NCBI GenBank assembly: GCA_964057225.1
Contig: OZ059895.1
Span: 9,548,001 to 9,612,000 of the forward strand
Length of the DNA: 64,000 nucleotides
DNA from: Auanema rhodensis
Taxonomy: Eukaryota; Nematoda; Chromadorea; Rhabditida; Rhabditidae
Direction of reading: 5' to 3'
In this document: piece by piece, positions 28,901 through 43,800 of the stretch
Position numbering within the stretch: the stretch's first letter is position 1
Layout: each line of letters opens with the position of its first letter
Program-made: the position numbers and the translations under genes
The notes under the pieces: model-generated
What the model was told of the DNA's origin: nothing
Databases searched by the model: none
What the model saw: the letters and a program-made list of their open reading frames with translations, nothing else

Positions 28901-31900
28901 AATATTGAAATTTGAATGTTTTTTAATGATTAAAAATTTAAAAAATGAAATTATGAAATAGTGGTAGAAATATAAAATTGTTTAAAATATGGAATTAAAT
29001 AAAATAAATGGAGTGAAATTGCTTGGAAAATATAAATCAGTTTCATGTTTCAATTTTTGAGCATCACAATATTGAAATTTGAATGTTTTTTTAATGATTA
29101 AAAATTTAAAAAATGAAATTATGAAATAGTGGTAGAAATATAAAATTGTTTAGAATATGGAATTAAATAAAATAGATGGAGTGAAATTGCTTGGAAAATA
29201 TAAATCAGTTTCATGTTTCAATTTTTGAGCATCACAATATTGAAATTTAAATGTTTTTTAATGATTAAAAATTTAAAAAAGGAAATTATGAAATAGTGGT
29301 AGAAATATAAAATTGTTTAAAATATGGAATTAAATAAAATAGATGAAGTGAACTTGCTTGGAAAATATAAATCAGTTTCATGTTTCAGTTTTTGAGCATC
29401 ACAATATTGAAATTTGAATGTTTTTTTAATGATTAAAAATTTAAAAAATGAAATTATGAAATAGTGGTAGAAATATAAAATTGTTTAGAATATGGAATTA
29501 AATAAAATAGATGGAGTGAAATTGCTTGGAAAATATAAATCAGTTTCATGTTTCAATTTTTGAGCATCACAATATTGAAATTTAAATGTTTTTTAATGAT
29601 TAAAAATTTAAAAAAGGAAATTATGAAATAGTGGTAGAAATATAAAATTGTTTAAAATATGGAATTAAATAAAATAGATGAAGTGAACTTGCTTGGAAAA
29701 TATAAATCAGTTTCATGTTTCAATTTTTGAGCATCACAATATTGAAATTTAAATGTTTTTTAATGATTAAAAATTTAAAAAAAGAAATTATGAAATAGTG
29801 GTAGAAATATAAAATTGTTTAAAATATGGAATTAAATAAAATAGATGGAGTGAAATTGCTTGGAAAATATAAATCAGTTTCATGTTTCAATTTTTGAGCA
29901 TCACAATATTGAAATTTGAATGTTTTTTAATGATTAAAAATTTAAAAAATGAAATTATGAAATAGTGGTAGAAATATAAAATTGTTTAAAATATGGAATT
30001 AAATAAAATAGATGGAGTGAAATTGCTTGGAAAATATAAATCAGTTTCATGTTTCAGTTTTTGAGCATCACAATATTGAAATTTGAATGTTTTTTAATGA
30101 TTAAAAATTTAAAAAATGAAATTATGAAATAATGGTAGAAATATAAAATTGTTTAAAATATGGAATTGAATAAAATAGATGAAGTGAACTTGCTTGGAAA
30201 ATATAAATCAGTTTCATGTTTCAGTTTTTGGGCATCACAATATTGAAATTTGAATGTTTTTTAATGATTAAAAATTTAAAAAATGAAATTATGAAATAGT
30301 GGTAGAAATATAAAATTGTTTAAAATATGGAATTAAATAAAATAAATGGAGTGAAATTGCTTGGAAAATATAAATCAGTTTCATGTTTCAATTTTTGAGC
30401 ATCACAATATTGAAATTTGAATGTTTTTTTAATGATTAAAAATTTAAAAAATGAAATTATGAAATAGTGGTAAAAATATAAAATTGTTTAAAATATGGAA
30501 TTAAATAAAATAGATGAAGTGAACTTGCTTGGAAAATATAAATCAGTTTCATGTTTCAGTTTTTGAGCATCACAATATTGAAATTTGAATGTTTTTTTAA
30601 TGATTAAAAATTTAAAAAATGAAATTATGAAATAGTGGTAGAAATATAAAATTTTTTAGAATATGGAATTAAATAAAATAGATGGAGTGAAATTGCTTGG
30701 AAACTATAAATCAGTTTAATGTTTCAGTTTTTGAGCATCACAATATTGAAATTTGAATGTTTTTTTAATGATTAAAAATTTAAAAAAAGAAATTATGAAA
30801 TAGTGGTAGAAATATAAAATTGTTTAAAATATGGAATTAAATAAAATAGATGGAGTGAAATTGCTTGGAAAATATAAATCAGTTTCATGTTTCAATTTTT
30901 GAGCATCACAATATTGAAATTTGAATGTTTTTTAATGATTAAAAATTTAAAAAAAGAAATTATGAAATAGTGGTAGAAATATAAAATTGTTTAAAATATG
31001 GAATTAAATTAAATAGATGGAGTGAAATTGCTTGGAAAATATAAATCAGTTTCATGTTTCAATTTTTGAGCATCACAATATTGAAATTTGAATGTTTTTT
31101 AATGATTAAAAATTTAAAAAATGAAATTATGAAATAGTGGTAGAAATATAAAATTGTTTAAAATATGGAATTAAATAAAATAAATGAAGTGAAATTGCTT
31201 GGAAAATATAAATCAGTTTCATGTTTCAATTTTTGAGCATCACAATATTGAAATTTGAATGTTTTTTTAATGATTAAAAATTTAAAAAATGAAATTATGA
31301 AATAGTGGTAGAAATATAAAATTGTTTAGAATATGGAATTAAATAAAATAGATGGAGTGAAATTGCTTGGAAAATATAAATCAGTTTAATGTTTCAGTTT
31401 TTGAGCATCACAATTTTGAAATTTGAATGTTTTTTTAATGATTAAAAATTTAAAAAATGAAATTATGAAATAGTGGTAGAAATATAAAATTGTTCAAAAT
31501 ATGGAATTAAATAAAATAGATGGAGTGAAATTGCTTGGAAAATATAAATCAGTTTCATGTTTCAATTTTTGAGCATCACAATATTGAAATTTGAATGTTT
31601 TTTAATGATTAAAAATTTAAAAAATGAAATTATGAAATAATGGTAGAAATATAAAATTGTTTAAAATATGGAATTGAATAAAATAGATGAAGTGAACTTG
31701 CTTGGAAAATATAAATCAGTTTCATGTTTCAGTTTTTGGGCATCACAATATTGAAATTTGAATGTTTTTTAATGATTAAAAATTTAAAAAATGAAATTAT
31801 GAAATAGTGGTAGAAATATAAAATTGTTTAAAATATGGAATTAAATAAAATAAATGGAGTGAAATTGCTTGGAAAATATAAATCAGTTTCATGTTTCAAT

Positions 31901-34400
31901 TTTTGAGCATCACAATATTGAAATTTGAATGTTTTTTTAATGATTAAAAATTTAAAAAATGAAATTATGAAATAGTGGTAGAAATATAAAATTGTTTAGA
32001 ATATGGAATTAAATAAAATAGATGGAGTGAAATTGCTTGGAAAATATAAATCAGTTTCATGTTTCAATTTTTGAGCATCACAATATTGAAATTTAAATGT
32101 TTTTTAATGATTAAAAATTTAAAAAAGGAAATTATGAAATAGTGGTAGAAATATAAAATTGTTTAAAATATGGAATTAAATAAAATAGATGAAGTGAACT
32201 TGCTTGGAAAATATAAATCAGTTTCATGTTTCAGTTTTTGAGCATCACAATATTGAAATTTGAATGTTTTTTTAATGATTAAAAATTTAAAAAATGAAAT
32301 TATGAAATAGTGGTAGAAATATAAAATTGTTTAGAATATGGAATTAAATAAAATAGATGGAGTGAAATTGCTTGGAAAATATAAATCAGTTTCATGTTTC
32401 AATTTTTGAGCATCACAATATTGAAATTTAAATGTTTTTTAATGATTAAAAATTTAAAAAAGGAAATTATGAAATAGTGGTAGAAATATAAAATTGTTTA
32501 AAATATGGAATTAAATAAAATAGATGAAGTGAACTTGCTTGGAAAATATAAATCAGTTTCATGTTTCAATTTTTGAGCATCACAATATTGAAATTTAAAT
32601 GTTTTTTAATGATTAAAAATTTAAAAAATGAAATTATGAAATAGTGGTAGAAATATAAAATTGTTTAAAATATGGAATTAAATAAAATAAATGGAGTGAA
32701 ATTGCTTGGAAAATATAAATCAGTTTCATGTTTCAATTTTTGAGCATCACAATATTGAAATTTAAATGTTTTTTAATGATTAAAAATTTAAAAAAGGAAA
32801 TTATGAAATAGTGGTAGAAATATAAAATTGTTTAAAATATGGAATTAAATAAAATAGATGAAGTGAACTTGCTTGGAAAATATAAATCAGTTTCATGTTT
32901 CAATTTTTGAGCATCACAATATTGAAATTTAAATGTTTTTTAATGATTAAAAATTTAAAAAATGAAATTATGAAATAGTGGTAGAAATATAAAATTGTTT
33001 AGAATATGGAATTAAATAAAATAGATGGAGTGAAATTGCTTGGAAAATATAAATCAGTTTCATGTTTCAATTTTTGAGCATCACAATATTGAAATTTAAA
33101 TGTTTTTTAATGATTAAAAATTTAAAAAAGGAAATTATGAAATAGTGGTAGAAATATAAAATTGTTTAAAATATGGAATTAAATAAAATAGATGAAGTGA
33201 ACTTGCTTGGAAAATATAAATCAGTTTCATGTTTCAATTTTTGAGCATCACAATATTGAAATTTAAATGTTTTTTAATGATTAAAAATTTAAAAAAAGAA
33301 ATTATGAAATAGTGGTAGAAATATAAAATTGTTTAAAATATGGAATTAAATAAAATAGATGGAGTGAAATTGCTTGGAAAATATAAATCAGTTTCATGTT
33401 TCAATTTTTGAGCATCACAATATTGAAATTTGAATGTTTTTTAATGATTAAAAATTTAAAAAATGAAATTATGAAATAGTGGTAGAAATATAAAATTGTT
33501 TAAAATATGGAATTAAATAAAATAGATGGAGTGAAATTGCTTGGAAAATATAAATCAGTTTCATGTTTCAGTTTTTGAGCATCACAATATTGAAATTTGA
33601 ATGTTTTTTAATGATTAAAAATTTAAAAAATGAAATTATGAAATAATGGTAGAAATATAAAATTGTTTAAAATATGGAATTGAATAAAATAGATGAAGTG
33701 AACTTGCTTGGAAAATATAAATCAGTTTCATGTTTCAGTTTTTGGGCATCACAATATTGAAATTTGAATGTTTTTTAATGATTAAAAATTTAAAAAATGA
33801 AATTATGAAATAGTGGTAGAAATATAAAATTGTTTAAAATATGGAATTAAATAAAATAAATGGAGTGAAATTGCTTGGAAAATATAAATCAGTTTCATGT
33901 TTCAATTTTTGAGCATCACAATATTGAAATTTGAATGTTTTTTTAATGATTAAAAATTTAAAAAATGAAATTATGAAATAGTGGTAAAAATATAAAATTG
34001 TTTAAAATATGGAATTAAATAAAATAGATGAAGTGAACTTGCTTGGAAAATATAAATCAGTTTCATGTTTCAGTTTTTGAGCATCACAATATTGAAATTT
34101 GAATGTTTTTTTAATGATTAAAAATTTAAAAAATGAAATTATGAAATAGTGGTAGAAATATAAAATTTTTTAGAATATGGAATTAAATAAAATAGATGGA
34201 GTGAAATTGCTTGGAAACTATAAATCAGTTTAATGTTTCAGTTTTTGAGCATCACAATATTGAAATTTGAATGTTTTTTTAATGATTAAAAATTAAAAAA
34301 ATGAAATTATGAAATAGTGGTAAAAATATAAAATTGTTTGAAATATGGAATTAAATAAAATAGATGAAGTGAACTTGCTTGGAAAATATAAATCAGTTTC
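26000..34400 (+). repeat. About 19- to 21-monomer higher-order repeats
   Basis: A private variant (GGAAACTATAAATCAGTTTAA) sits at 27,519, 30,699 and 34,213, that is 3,180 bp and about 3,514 bp apart (about 19 and 21 monomers). Flanking variants such as GGGCATCAC and TTTTTTAGAATATGG recur with the same spacing. The blocks look like segmental duplications inside the array, with loss or gain of a few monomers between them. Confidence 0.8.
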
Positions 34401-34499
34401 ATGTTTCAGTTTTTGAGCATCACAATATTGAAATTTGAATGTTTTTTAATGATTAAAAATTTAAAAAATGAAATTATGAAATAGTGGAAGAAATATAAA

Positions 34500-37400
34500 A
34501 TTGTTTAAAATATGGAATTAAATAAAATAGATGAAGTGAAATTGCTTGGAAAATATAAATCAGTTTCATGTTTCAGTTTTTGAGCATCACAATATTGAAA
34601 TTTGAATGTTTTTTAATGATTAAAAATTTAAAAAATGAAATTATGAAATAATGGTAGAAATATAAAATTGTTTAAAATATGGAATTGAATAAAATAGATG
34701 AAGTGAACTTGCTTGGAAAATATAAATCAGTTTCATGTTTTAGTTTTTGAGCATCACAATATTGAAATTTAAATGTTTTTTAATGATTAAAAATTTAAAA
34801 AATGAAATTATGAAATAGTGGTAGAAATATAAAATTGTTTAAAATATGGAATTGAATAAAATAGATGAAGTGAACTTGCTTGGAAAATATAAATCAGTTT
34901 CATGTTTTAGTTTTTGAGCATCACAATATTGAAATTTAAATGTTTTTTAATGATTAAAAATTTAAAAAATGAAATTATGAAATAGTGGTAGAAATATAAA
35001 ATTGTTTAAAATATGGAATTAAATAAAATAGATGAAGTAAACTAGCTTGGAAAATATAAATCAGTTTCATGTTTTAGTTTTTGAGCATCATAATATTGAA
35101 ATTTGAATGTTTTTTAATGATTAAAAATTTAAAAAATGAAATTATGAAATAGTGGTAGGAATATAAAATTGTTTAAAATATGGAATTGAATAAAATAGAT
35201 GAAGTGAACTTGCTTGGAAAATATAAATCAGTTTCATGTTTTAGTTTTTGAGCATCACAATATTGAAATTTAAATGTTTTTTAATGATTAAAAATTTAAA
35301 AAATGAAATTATGAAATAGTGGTAGAAATATAAAATTGTTTAAAATATGGAATTAAATAAAATAGATGAAGTGAACTTGCTTGGAAAATATAAATCAGTT
35401 TCATGTTTTAGTTTTTGAGCATCACAATATTGAAATTTAAATGTTTTTTAATGATTAAAAATTTAAAAAATGAAATTATGAAATAGTGGTAGGAATATAA
35501 AATTGTTTAAAATATGGAATTGAATAAAATAGATGAAGTGAACTTGCTTGGAAAATATAAATCAGTTTCATGTTTTAGTTTTTGAGCATCATAATATTGA
35601 AATTTGAATGTTTTTTAATGATTAAAAATTTAAAAAATGAAATTATGAAATAGTGGTAGAAATATAAAATTGTTTAAAATATGGAATTAAATAAAATAGA
35701 TGAAGTGAACTTGCTTGGAAAATATAAATCAGTTTCATGTTTCAGTTTTTGAGCATCACAATATTGAAATTTGAATGTTTTTTAATGATTAAAAATTTAA
35801 AAAATGAAATTATGAAATAGTGGAAGAAATATAAAATTGTTTAAAATATGGAATTAAATAAAATAGATGAAGTGAAATTGCTTGGAAAATATAAATCAGT
35901 TTCATGTTTTAGTTTTTGAGCATCATAATATTGAAATTTGAATGTTTTTTAATGATTAAAAATTTAAAAAATGAAATTATGAAATAGTGGTAGAAATATA
36001 AAATTGTTTAAAATATGGAATTAAATAAAATAGATGAAGTGAACTTGCTTGGAAAATATAAATCAGTTTCATGTTTCAGTTTTTGAGCATCACAATATTG
36101 AAATTTGAATGTTTTTTAATGATTAAAAATTTAAAAAATGAAATTATGAAATAGTGGAAGAAATATAAAATTGTTTAAAATATGGAATTAAATAAAATAG
36201 ATGAAGTGAAATTGCTTGGAAAATATAAATCAGTTTCATGTTTCAGTTTTTGAGCATCACAATATTGAAATTTGAATGTTTTTTAATGATTAAAAATTTA
36301 AAAAATGAAATTATGAAATAATGGTAGAAATATAAAATTGTTTAAAATATGGAATTGAATAAAATAGATGAAGTGAACTTGCTTGGAAAATATAAATCAG
36401 TTTCATGTTTTAGTTTTTGAGCATCACAATATTGAAATTTAAATGTTTTTTAATGATTAAAAATTTAAAAAATGAAATTATGAAATAGTGGTAGAAATAT
36501 AAAATTGTTTAAAATATGGAATTGAATAAAATAGATGAAGTGAACTTGCTTGGAAAATATAAATCAGTTTCATGTTTTAGTTTTTGAGCATCACAATATT
36601 GAAATTTAAATGTTTTTTAATGATTAAAAATTTAAAAAATGAAATTATGAAATAGTGGTAGAAATATAAAATTGTTTAAAATATGGAATTAAATAAAATA
36701 GATGAAGTAAACTAGCTTGGAAAATATAAATCAGTTTCATGTTTTAGTTTTTGAGCATCATAATATTGAAATTTGAATGTTTTTTAATGATTAAAAATTT
36801 AAAAAATGAAATTATGAAATAGTGGTAGGAATATAAAATTGTTTAAAATATGGAATTGAATAAAATAGATGAAGTGAACTTGCTTGGAAAATATAAATCA
36901 GTTTCATGTTTTAGTTTTTGAGCATCACAATATTGAAATTTAAATGTTTTTTAATGATTAAAAATTTAAAAAATGAAATTATGAAATAGTGGTAGAAATA
37001 TAAAATTGTTTAAAATATGGAATTAAATAAAATAGATGAAGTGAACTTGCTTGGAAAATATAAATCAGTTTCATGTTTTAGTTTTTGAGCATCACAATAT
37101 TGAAATTTAAATGTTTTTTAATGATTAAAAATTTAAAAAATGAAATTATGAAATAGTGGTAGGAATATAAAATTGTTTAAAATATGGAATTGAATAAAAT
37201 AGATGAAGTGAACTTGCTTGGAAAATATAAATCAGTTTCATGTTTTAGTTTTTGAGCATCATAATATTGAAATTTGAATGTTTTTTAATGATTAAAAATT
37301 TAAAAAATGAAATTATGAAATAGTGGTAGAAATATAAAATTGTTTAAAATATGGAATTAAATAAAATAGATGAAGTGAACTTGCTTGGAAAATATAAATC

Positions 37401-37840
37401 AGTTTCATGTTTTAGTTTTTGAGCATCACAATATTGAAATTTAAATGTTTTTTAATGATTAAAAATTTAAAAAATGAAATTATGAAATAATGGTAGAAAT
37501 ATAAAATTGTTTAAAATATGGAATTGAATAAAATAGATGAAGTGAACTTGCTTGGAAAATATAAATCAGTTTCATGTTTTAGTTTTTGAGCATCACAATA
37601 TTGAAATTTAAATGTTTTTTAATGATTAAAAATTTAAAAAATGAAATTATGAAATAGTGGTAGAAATATAAAATTGTTTAAAATATGGAATTGAAAAAAA
37701 TAGATGAAGTGAACTTGCTTGGAAAATATAAATCAGTTTCATGTTTTAGTTTTTGAGCATCACAATATTGAAATTTGAATGTTTTTTAATGATTAAAAAT
37801 TTAAAAAATGAAATTATGAAATAGTGGTAGAAATATAAAA
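34500..37840 (+). repeat. 10-monomer higher-order repeat (1,670 bp), two copies
   Basis: Rare variants recur exactly 1,670 bp (10 x 167) apart. Examples are AGTGGAAG at 34,483 and 36,153, and GAAGTAAACTAGCTTGG at 35,033 and 36,703. The blocks read as successive copies of the same ten monomers. This shows amplification in multi-monomer units, as in higher-order alpha satellite, rather than monomer-by-monomer slippage. Confidence 0.85.
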
Positions 37841-40800
37841 TTGTTTAAAATATGGAATTGAATAAAATAGATGAAGTGAACTTGCTTGGAAAATATAAAT
37901 CAGTTTCATGTTTTAGTTTTTGAGCATCACAATATTGAAATTTAAATGTTTTTTAATGATTAAAAATTTAAAAAATGAAATTATGAAATAGTGGTAGAAA
38001 TATAAAATTGTTTAAAATATGGAATTAAATAAAATAGATGAAGTAAACTTGCTTGGAAAATATAAATCAGTTTCATGTTTTAGTTTTTGAGCATCATAAT
38101 ATTGAAATTTGAATGTTTTTTAATGATTAAAAATTTAAAAAATGAAATTATGAAATAGTGGTAGGAATATAAAATTGTTTAAAATATGGAATTGAATAAA
38201 ATAGATGAAGTGAACTTGCTTGGAAAATATAAATCAGTTTCATGTTTTAGTTTTTGAGCATCACAATTTTGAAATTTAAATGTTTTTTAATGATTAAAAA
38301 TTTAAAAAATGAAATTATGAAATAGTGGTAGAAATATAAAATTGTTTAAAATATGGAATTAAATAAAATAGATGAAGTGAACTTGCTTGGAAAATATAAA
38401 TCAGGTTCATGTTTCAGTTTTTGAGCATCACAATATTGAAATTTGAATGTTTTTTGATGATTAAAAATTTAAAAAATGAAATTATGAAATAGTGGTAGAA
38501 ATATAAAATTGTTCAAAATATGGAATTAAATAAAATAGATGGAGTAAACTTGCTTGGAAAATATAAATCAGTTTCATGTTTTAGTTTTTGAGCATCATAA
38601 TATTGAAATTTGAATGTTTTTTAATGATTAAAAATTTAAAAAATGAAATTATGAAATAGTGGTAGAAATATAAAATTGTTTAAAATATGGAATTAAATAA
38701 AATAGATGGAGTGAAATTGCTTGGAAAATATAAATCAGTTTCATGTTTCAGTTTTTGAGCATCACAATATTGAAATTTGAATGTTTTTTAATGATTAAAA
38801 ATTTAAAAAATGAAATTATGAAATAGTGGTAGAAATATAAAATTGTTTAAAATATGGAATTAAATAAAATAGATGAAGTAAACTTGCTTGGAAAATATAA
38901 ATCAGTTTCATGTTTTAGTTTTTGAGCATCATAATATTGAAATTTGAATGTTTTTTAATGATTAAAAATTTAAAAAATGAAATTATGAAATAGTGGTAGG
39001 AATATAAAATTGTTTAAAATATGGAATTGAATAAAATAGATGAAGTGAACTTGCTTGGAAAATATAAATCAGTTTCATGTTTTAGTTTTTGAGCATCACA
39101 ATATTGAAATTTAAATGTTTTTTAATGATTAAAAATTTAAAAAATGAAATTATGAAATAGTGGTAGAAATATAAAATTGTTTAAATTATGGAATTAAATA
39201 AAATAGATGAAGTGAACTTGCTTGGAAAATATAAATCAGTTTCATGTTTCAGTTTTTGAGCATCACAATATTGAAATTTGAATGTTTTTTAATGATTAAA
39301 AATTTAAAAAATGAAATTATGAAATAGTGGTAGAAATATAAAATTGTTCAAAATATGGAATTAAATAAAATAGATGGAGTAAACTTGCTTGGAAAATATA
39401 AATCAGTTTCATGTTTTAGTTTTTGAGCATCATAATATTGAAATTTGAATGTTTTTTAATGATTAAAAATTTAAAAAATGAAATTATGAAATAGTGGTAG
39501 GAATATAAAATTGTTTAAAATATGGAATTGAATAAAATAGATGAAGTGAACTTGCTTGGAAAATATAAATCAGTTTCATGTTTTAGTTTTTGAGCATCAC
39601 AATATTGAAATTTAAATGTTTTTTAATGATTAAAAATTTAAAAAATGAAATTATGAAATAGTGGTAGAAATATAAAATTGTTTAAAATATGGAATTAAAT
39701 AAAATAGATGAAGTGAACTTGCTTGGAAAACATAAATCAGTTTCATGTTTCAGTTTTTGAGCATCACAATATTGAAATTTGAATGTTTTTTAATGATTAA
39801 AAATTTAAAAAATGAAATTATGAAATAATGGTAGAAATATAAAATTGTTTAAAATATGGAATTGAATAAAATAGATGAAGTGAACTTGCTTGGAAAATAT
39901 AAATCAGTTTCATGTTTTAGTTTTTGAGCATCACAATATTGAAATTTAAATGTTTTTTAATGATTAAAAATTTAAAAAATGAAATTATGAAATAGTGGTA
40001 GAAATATAAAATTGTTTAAAATATGGAATTGAATAAAATAGATGAAGTGAACTTGCTTGGAAAATATAAATCAGTTTCATGTTTTAGTTTTTGAGCATCA
40101 CAATATTGAAATTTAAATGTTTTTTAATGATTAAAAATTTAAAAAATGAAATTATGAAATAGTGGTAGAACTATAAAATTGTTTAAAATATGGAATTAAA
40201 TAAAATAGATAAAGTGAACTTGCTTGGAAAATATAAATCAGTTTCATGTTTCAGTTTTTGAGCATCACAATATTGAAATTTGAATGTTTTTTTAATGATT
40301 AAAAATTTAAAAAATGAAATTATGAAATAGTGGTAGAAAAATAAAATTGTTTAAAATATGGAATTAAATAAAATAAATGGAGTGAAATTGCTTGGAAAAT
40401 ATAAATCAGTTTAATGTTTCAGTTTTTGAGCATCACAATATTGAAATTTAAATGTTTTTTTAATGATTAAAAATTTAAAAAATGAAATTATGAAATAGTG
40501 GTAGAAATATAAAATTGTTCAAAATATGGAATTAAATAAAATAGATGGAGTGAAATTGCTTGAAAAATATGAATCAGTTTCATGTTTCAATTTTTGAGCA
40601 TCACAATATTGAAATTTAAATGTTTTTTAATGATTAAAAATTTAAAAAAGGAAATTATGAAATAGTGGTAGAAATATAAAATTGTTTAAAATATGGAATT
40701 AAATAAAATAGATGAAGTGAACTTGCTTGGAAAATATAAATCAGTTTCATGTTTCAATTTTTGAGCATCACAATATTGAAATTTAAATGTTTTTTAATGA

Positions 40801-43800
40801 TTAAAAATTTAAAAAAGGAAATTATGAAATAGTGGTAGAAATATAAAATTGTTTAAAATATGGAATTAAATAAAATAGATGAAGTGAACTTGCTTGGAAA
40901 ATATAAATCAGTTTCATGTTTCAATTTTTGAGCATCACAATATTGAAATTTAAATGTTTTTTAATGATTAAAAATTTAAAAAATGAAATTATGAAATAGT
41001 GGTAGAAATATAAAATTGTTTAAAATATGGAATTAAATAAAATAGATGGAGTGAAATTGCTTGGAAAATATAAATCAGTTTCATGTTTCAGTTTTTGAGC
41101 ATCACAATATTGAAATTTGAATGTTTTTTAATGATTAAAAATTTAAAAAATGAAATTATGAAATAGTGGTAGAAATATAAAATTGTTTAAAATATGGAAT
41201 TAAATAAAATAGATGGAGTGAAATTGCTTGGAAAATATAAATCAGTTTCATGTTTCAGTTTTTGAGCATCACAATATTGAAATTTGAATGTTTTTTAATG
41301 ATTAAAAATTTAAAAAATGAAATTATGAAATAGTGGTAGAAATATAAAATTGTTTAAAATATGGAATAAAAAAAAATAGATGAAGTGAACTTGCTTGGAG
41401 AATATAAATCAGTTTCATGTTTCAGTTTTTGAGCATCACAATATTGAAATTTAAATGTTTTTTAATGATTAAAAATTTAAAAAATGAAATTATGAAATAG
41501 TGGTAGAAATATAAAATTGTTTAAAATATGGAATTAAATAAAATAGATGGAGTGAAATTGCTTGGAAAATATAAATCAGTTTCATGTTTCAATTTTTGAG
41601 CATCACAATATTAAAATTTAAATGATTTTTAATGATTAAAAATTCAAAGAATGAAATTATGAAATAATGGTAGAAATATGAAATTGTTTAAAATATGGAA
41701 TTAAATAAAATAGATGGAGTGAAATTGCTTGGAAAATATAAATCAGTTTCATGTTTCAGTTTTTGAGCATCACAATATTGCAATTTGAATGTTTTTTAAT
41801 GATTAAAAATTTAAAAAATGAAATTATGAAATAGTGGTAGAAATATAAAATTGTTTAAAATATGGAATTAAATAAAATAGATGGAGTGAAATTGCTTGGA
41901 AAATATAAATCAGTTTCATGTTTCAGTTTTTGAGCATCACAATATTGAAATTTAAATGCTTTTTAATGATTAAAAATTTAATGAACGAAATTATGAAAAA
42001 GTGATAGAAATTTAAATTTGTCTAAGATATGTGATTAAATAAAATAGATGGGGTGAAATTGCTTGGAAAATATAAATCAGTTTCATGTTTCAGTTTTTGA
42101 GCATCACAATATTGAAATTTAAATGTTTTTTAATGATTAAAAATTTAAAAAATGAAATTATGAAATAGTGGTAGAAATATAAAATTGTTTAAATTATGGA
42201 ATTAAATAAAATAGATGAAGTGAACTTGCTTGGAGAATATAAATCAGTTTCATGTTTCAGTTTTTGAGCATCACAATATTGAAATTTAAATGTTTTTTAA
42301 TGATTAAAAATTTAAAAAATGAAATTATGAAATAGTGGTAGAAATATAAAATTGTTTAAAATATGGAATTAAATAAAATAGATGGAGTGAAATTGCTTGG
42401 AAAATATAAATCAGTTTCATGTTTCAGTTTTTGAGCATCACAATATTGAAATTTGAATGTTTTTTAATGATTAAAAATTTAAAAAATGAAATTATGAAAT
42501 AGTGGTAGAAATATAAAATTGTTTAAAATATGGAATTAAATAAAATAGATGGAGTGAAATTGCTTGGAAAATATAAATCAGTTTCATGTTTCAGTTTTTG
42601 AGCATCACAATATTGAAATTTGAATGTTTTTTAATGATTAAAAATTTAAAAAATGAAATTATGAAATAGTGGTAGAAATATAAAATTGTTTAAAATATGG
42701 AATTAAATAAAATAGATGAAGTGAACTTGCTTGGAGAATATAAATCAGTTTCATGTTTCAGTTTTTGAGCATCACAATATTGAAATTTGAATGTTTTTTA
42801 ATGATTAAAAATTTAAAAAATGAAATTATGAAATAGTGGTAGAAATATAAAATTGTTTAAAATATGGAATTAAATAAAATAGATGAAGTGAAATTGCTTG
42901 GAAAATATAAATCAGATTCATGTTTCAGTTTTTGAGCATCACAATATTGAAATTTAAATGTTTTTTAATGATTAAAAATTTAAAAAATGAAATTATGAAA
43001 TAGTGGTAGAAATATAAAATTGTTTAAAATATGGAATTAAATAAAATAGATGAAGTGAAATTGCTTGGAGAATATAAATCAGTTTCATGTTTCAGTTTTT
43101 GAGAATCACAATATTGAAATTTAAATGTTTTTTAATGATTAAAAATTTAAAAAATGAAATTATGAAATAGTGGTAGAAATATAAAATTGTTTAAAATATG
43201 GAATTAAATAAAATAGATGGAGTGAAATTGCTTGGAAAATATAAATCAGTTTCATGTTTCAGTTTTTGAGCATCACAATATTGAAATTTGAATGTTTTTT
43301 AATGATTAAAAATTTAAAAAATGAAATTATGAAATAGTGGTAGAAATATAAAATTGTTTAAAATATGGAATTAAATAAAATAGATGGAGTGAAATTGCTT
43401 GGAAAATATAAATCAGTTTCATGTTTCAGTTTTTGAGCATCACAATATTGAAATTTGAATGTTTTTTAATGATTAAAAATTTAAAAAATGAAATTATGAA
43501 ATAGTGGTAGAAATATAAAATTGTTTAAAATATGGAATTAAATAAAATAGATGAAGTGAACTTGCTTGGAGAATATAAATCAGTTTCATGTTTCAGTTTT
43601 TGAGCATCACAATATTGAAATTTGAATGTTTTTTAATGATTAAAAATTTAAAAAATGAAATTATGAAATAGTGGTAGAAATATAAAATTGTTTAAAATAT
43701 GGAATTAAATAAAATAGATGAAGTGAAATTGCTTGGAAAATATAAATCAGATTCATGTTTCAGTTTTTGAGCATCACAATATTGAAATTTGAATGTTTTT

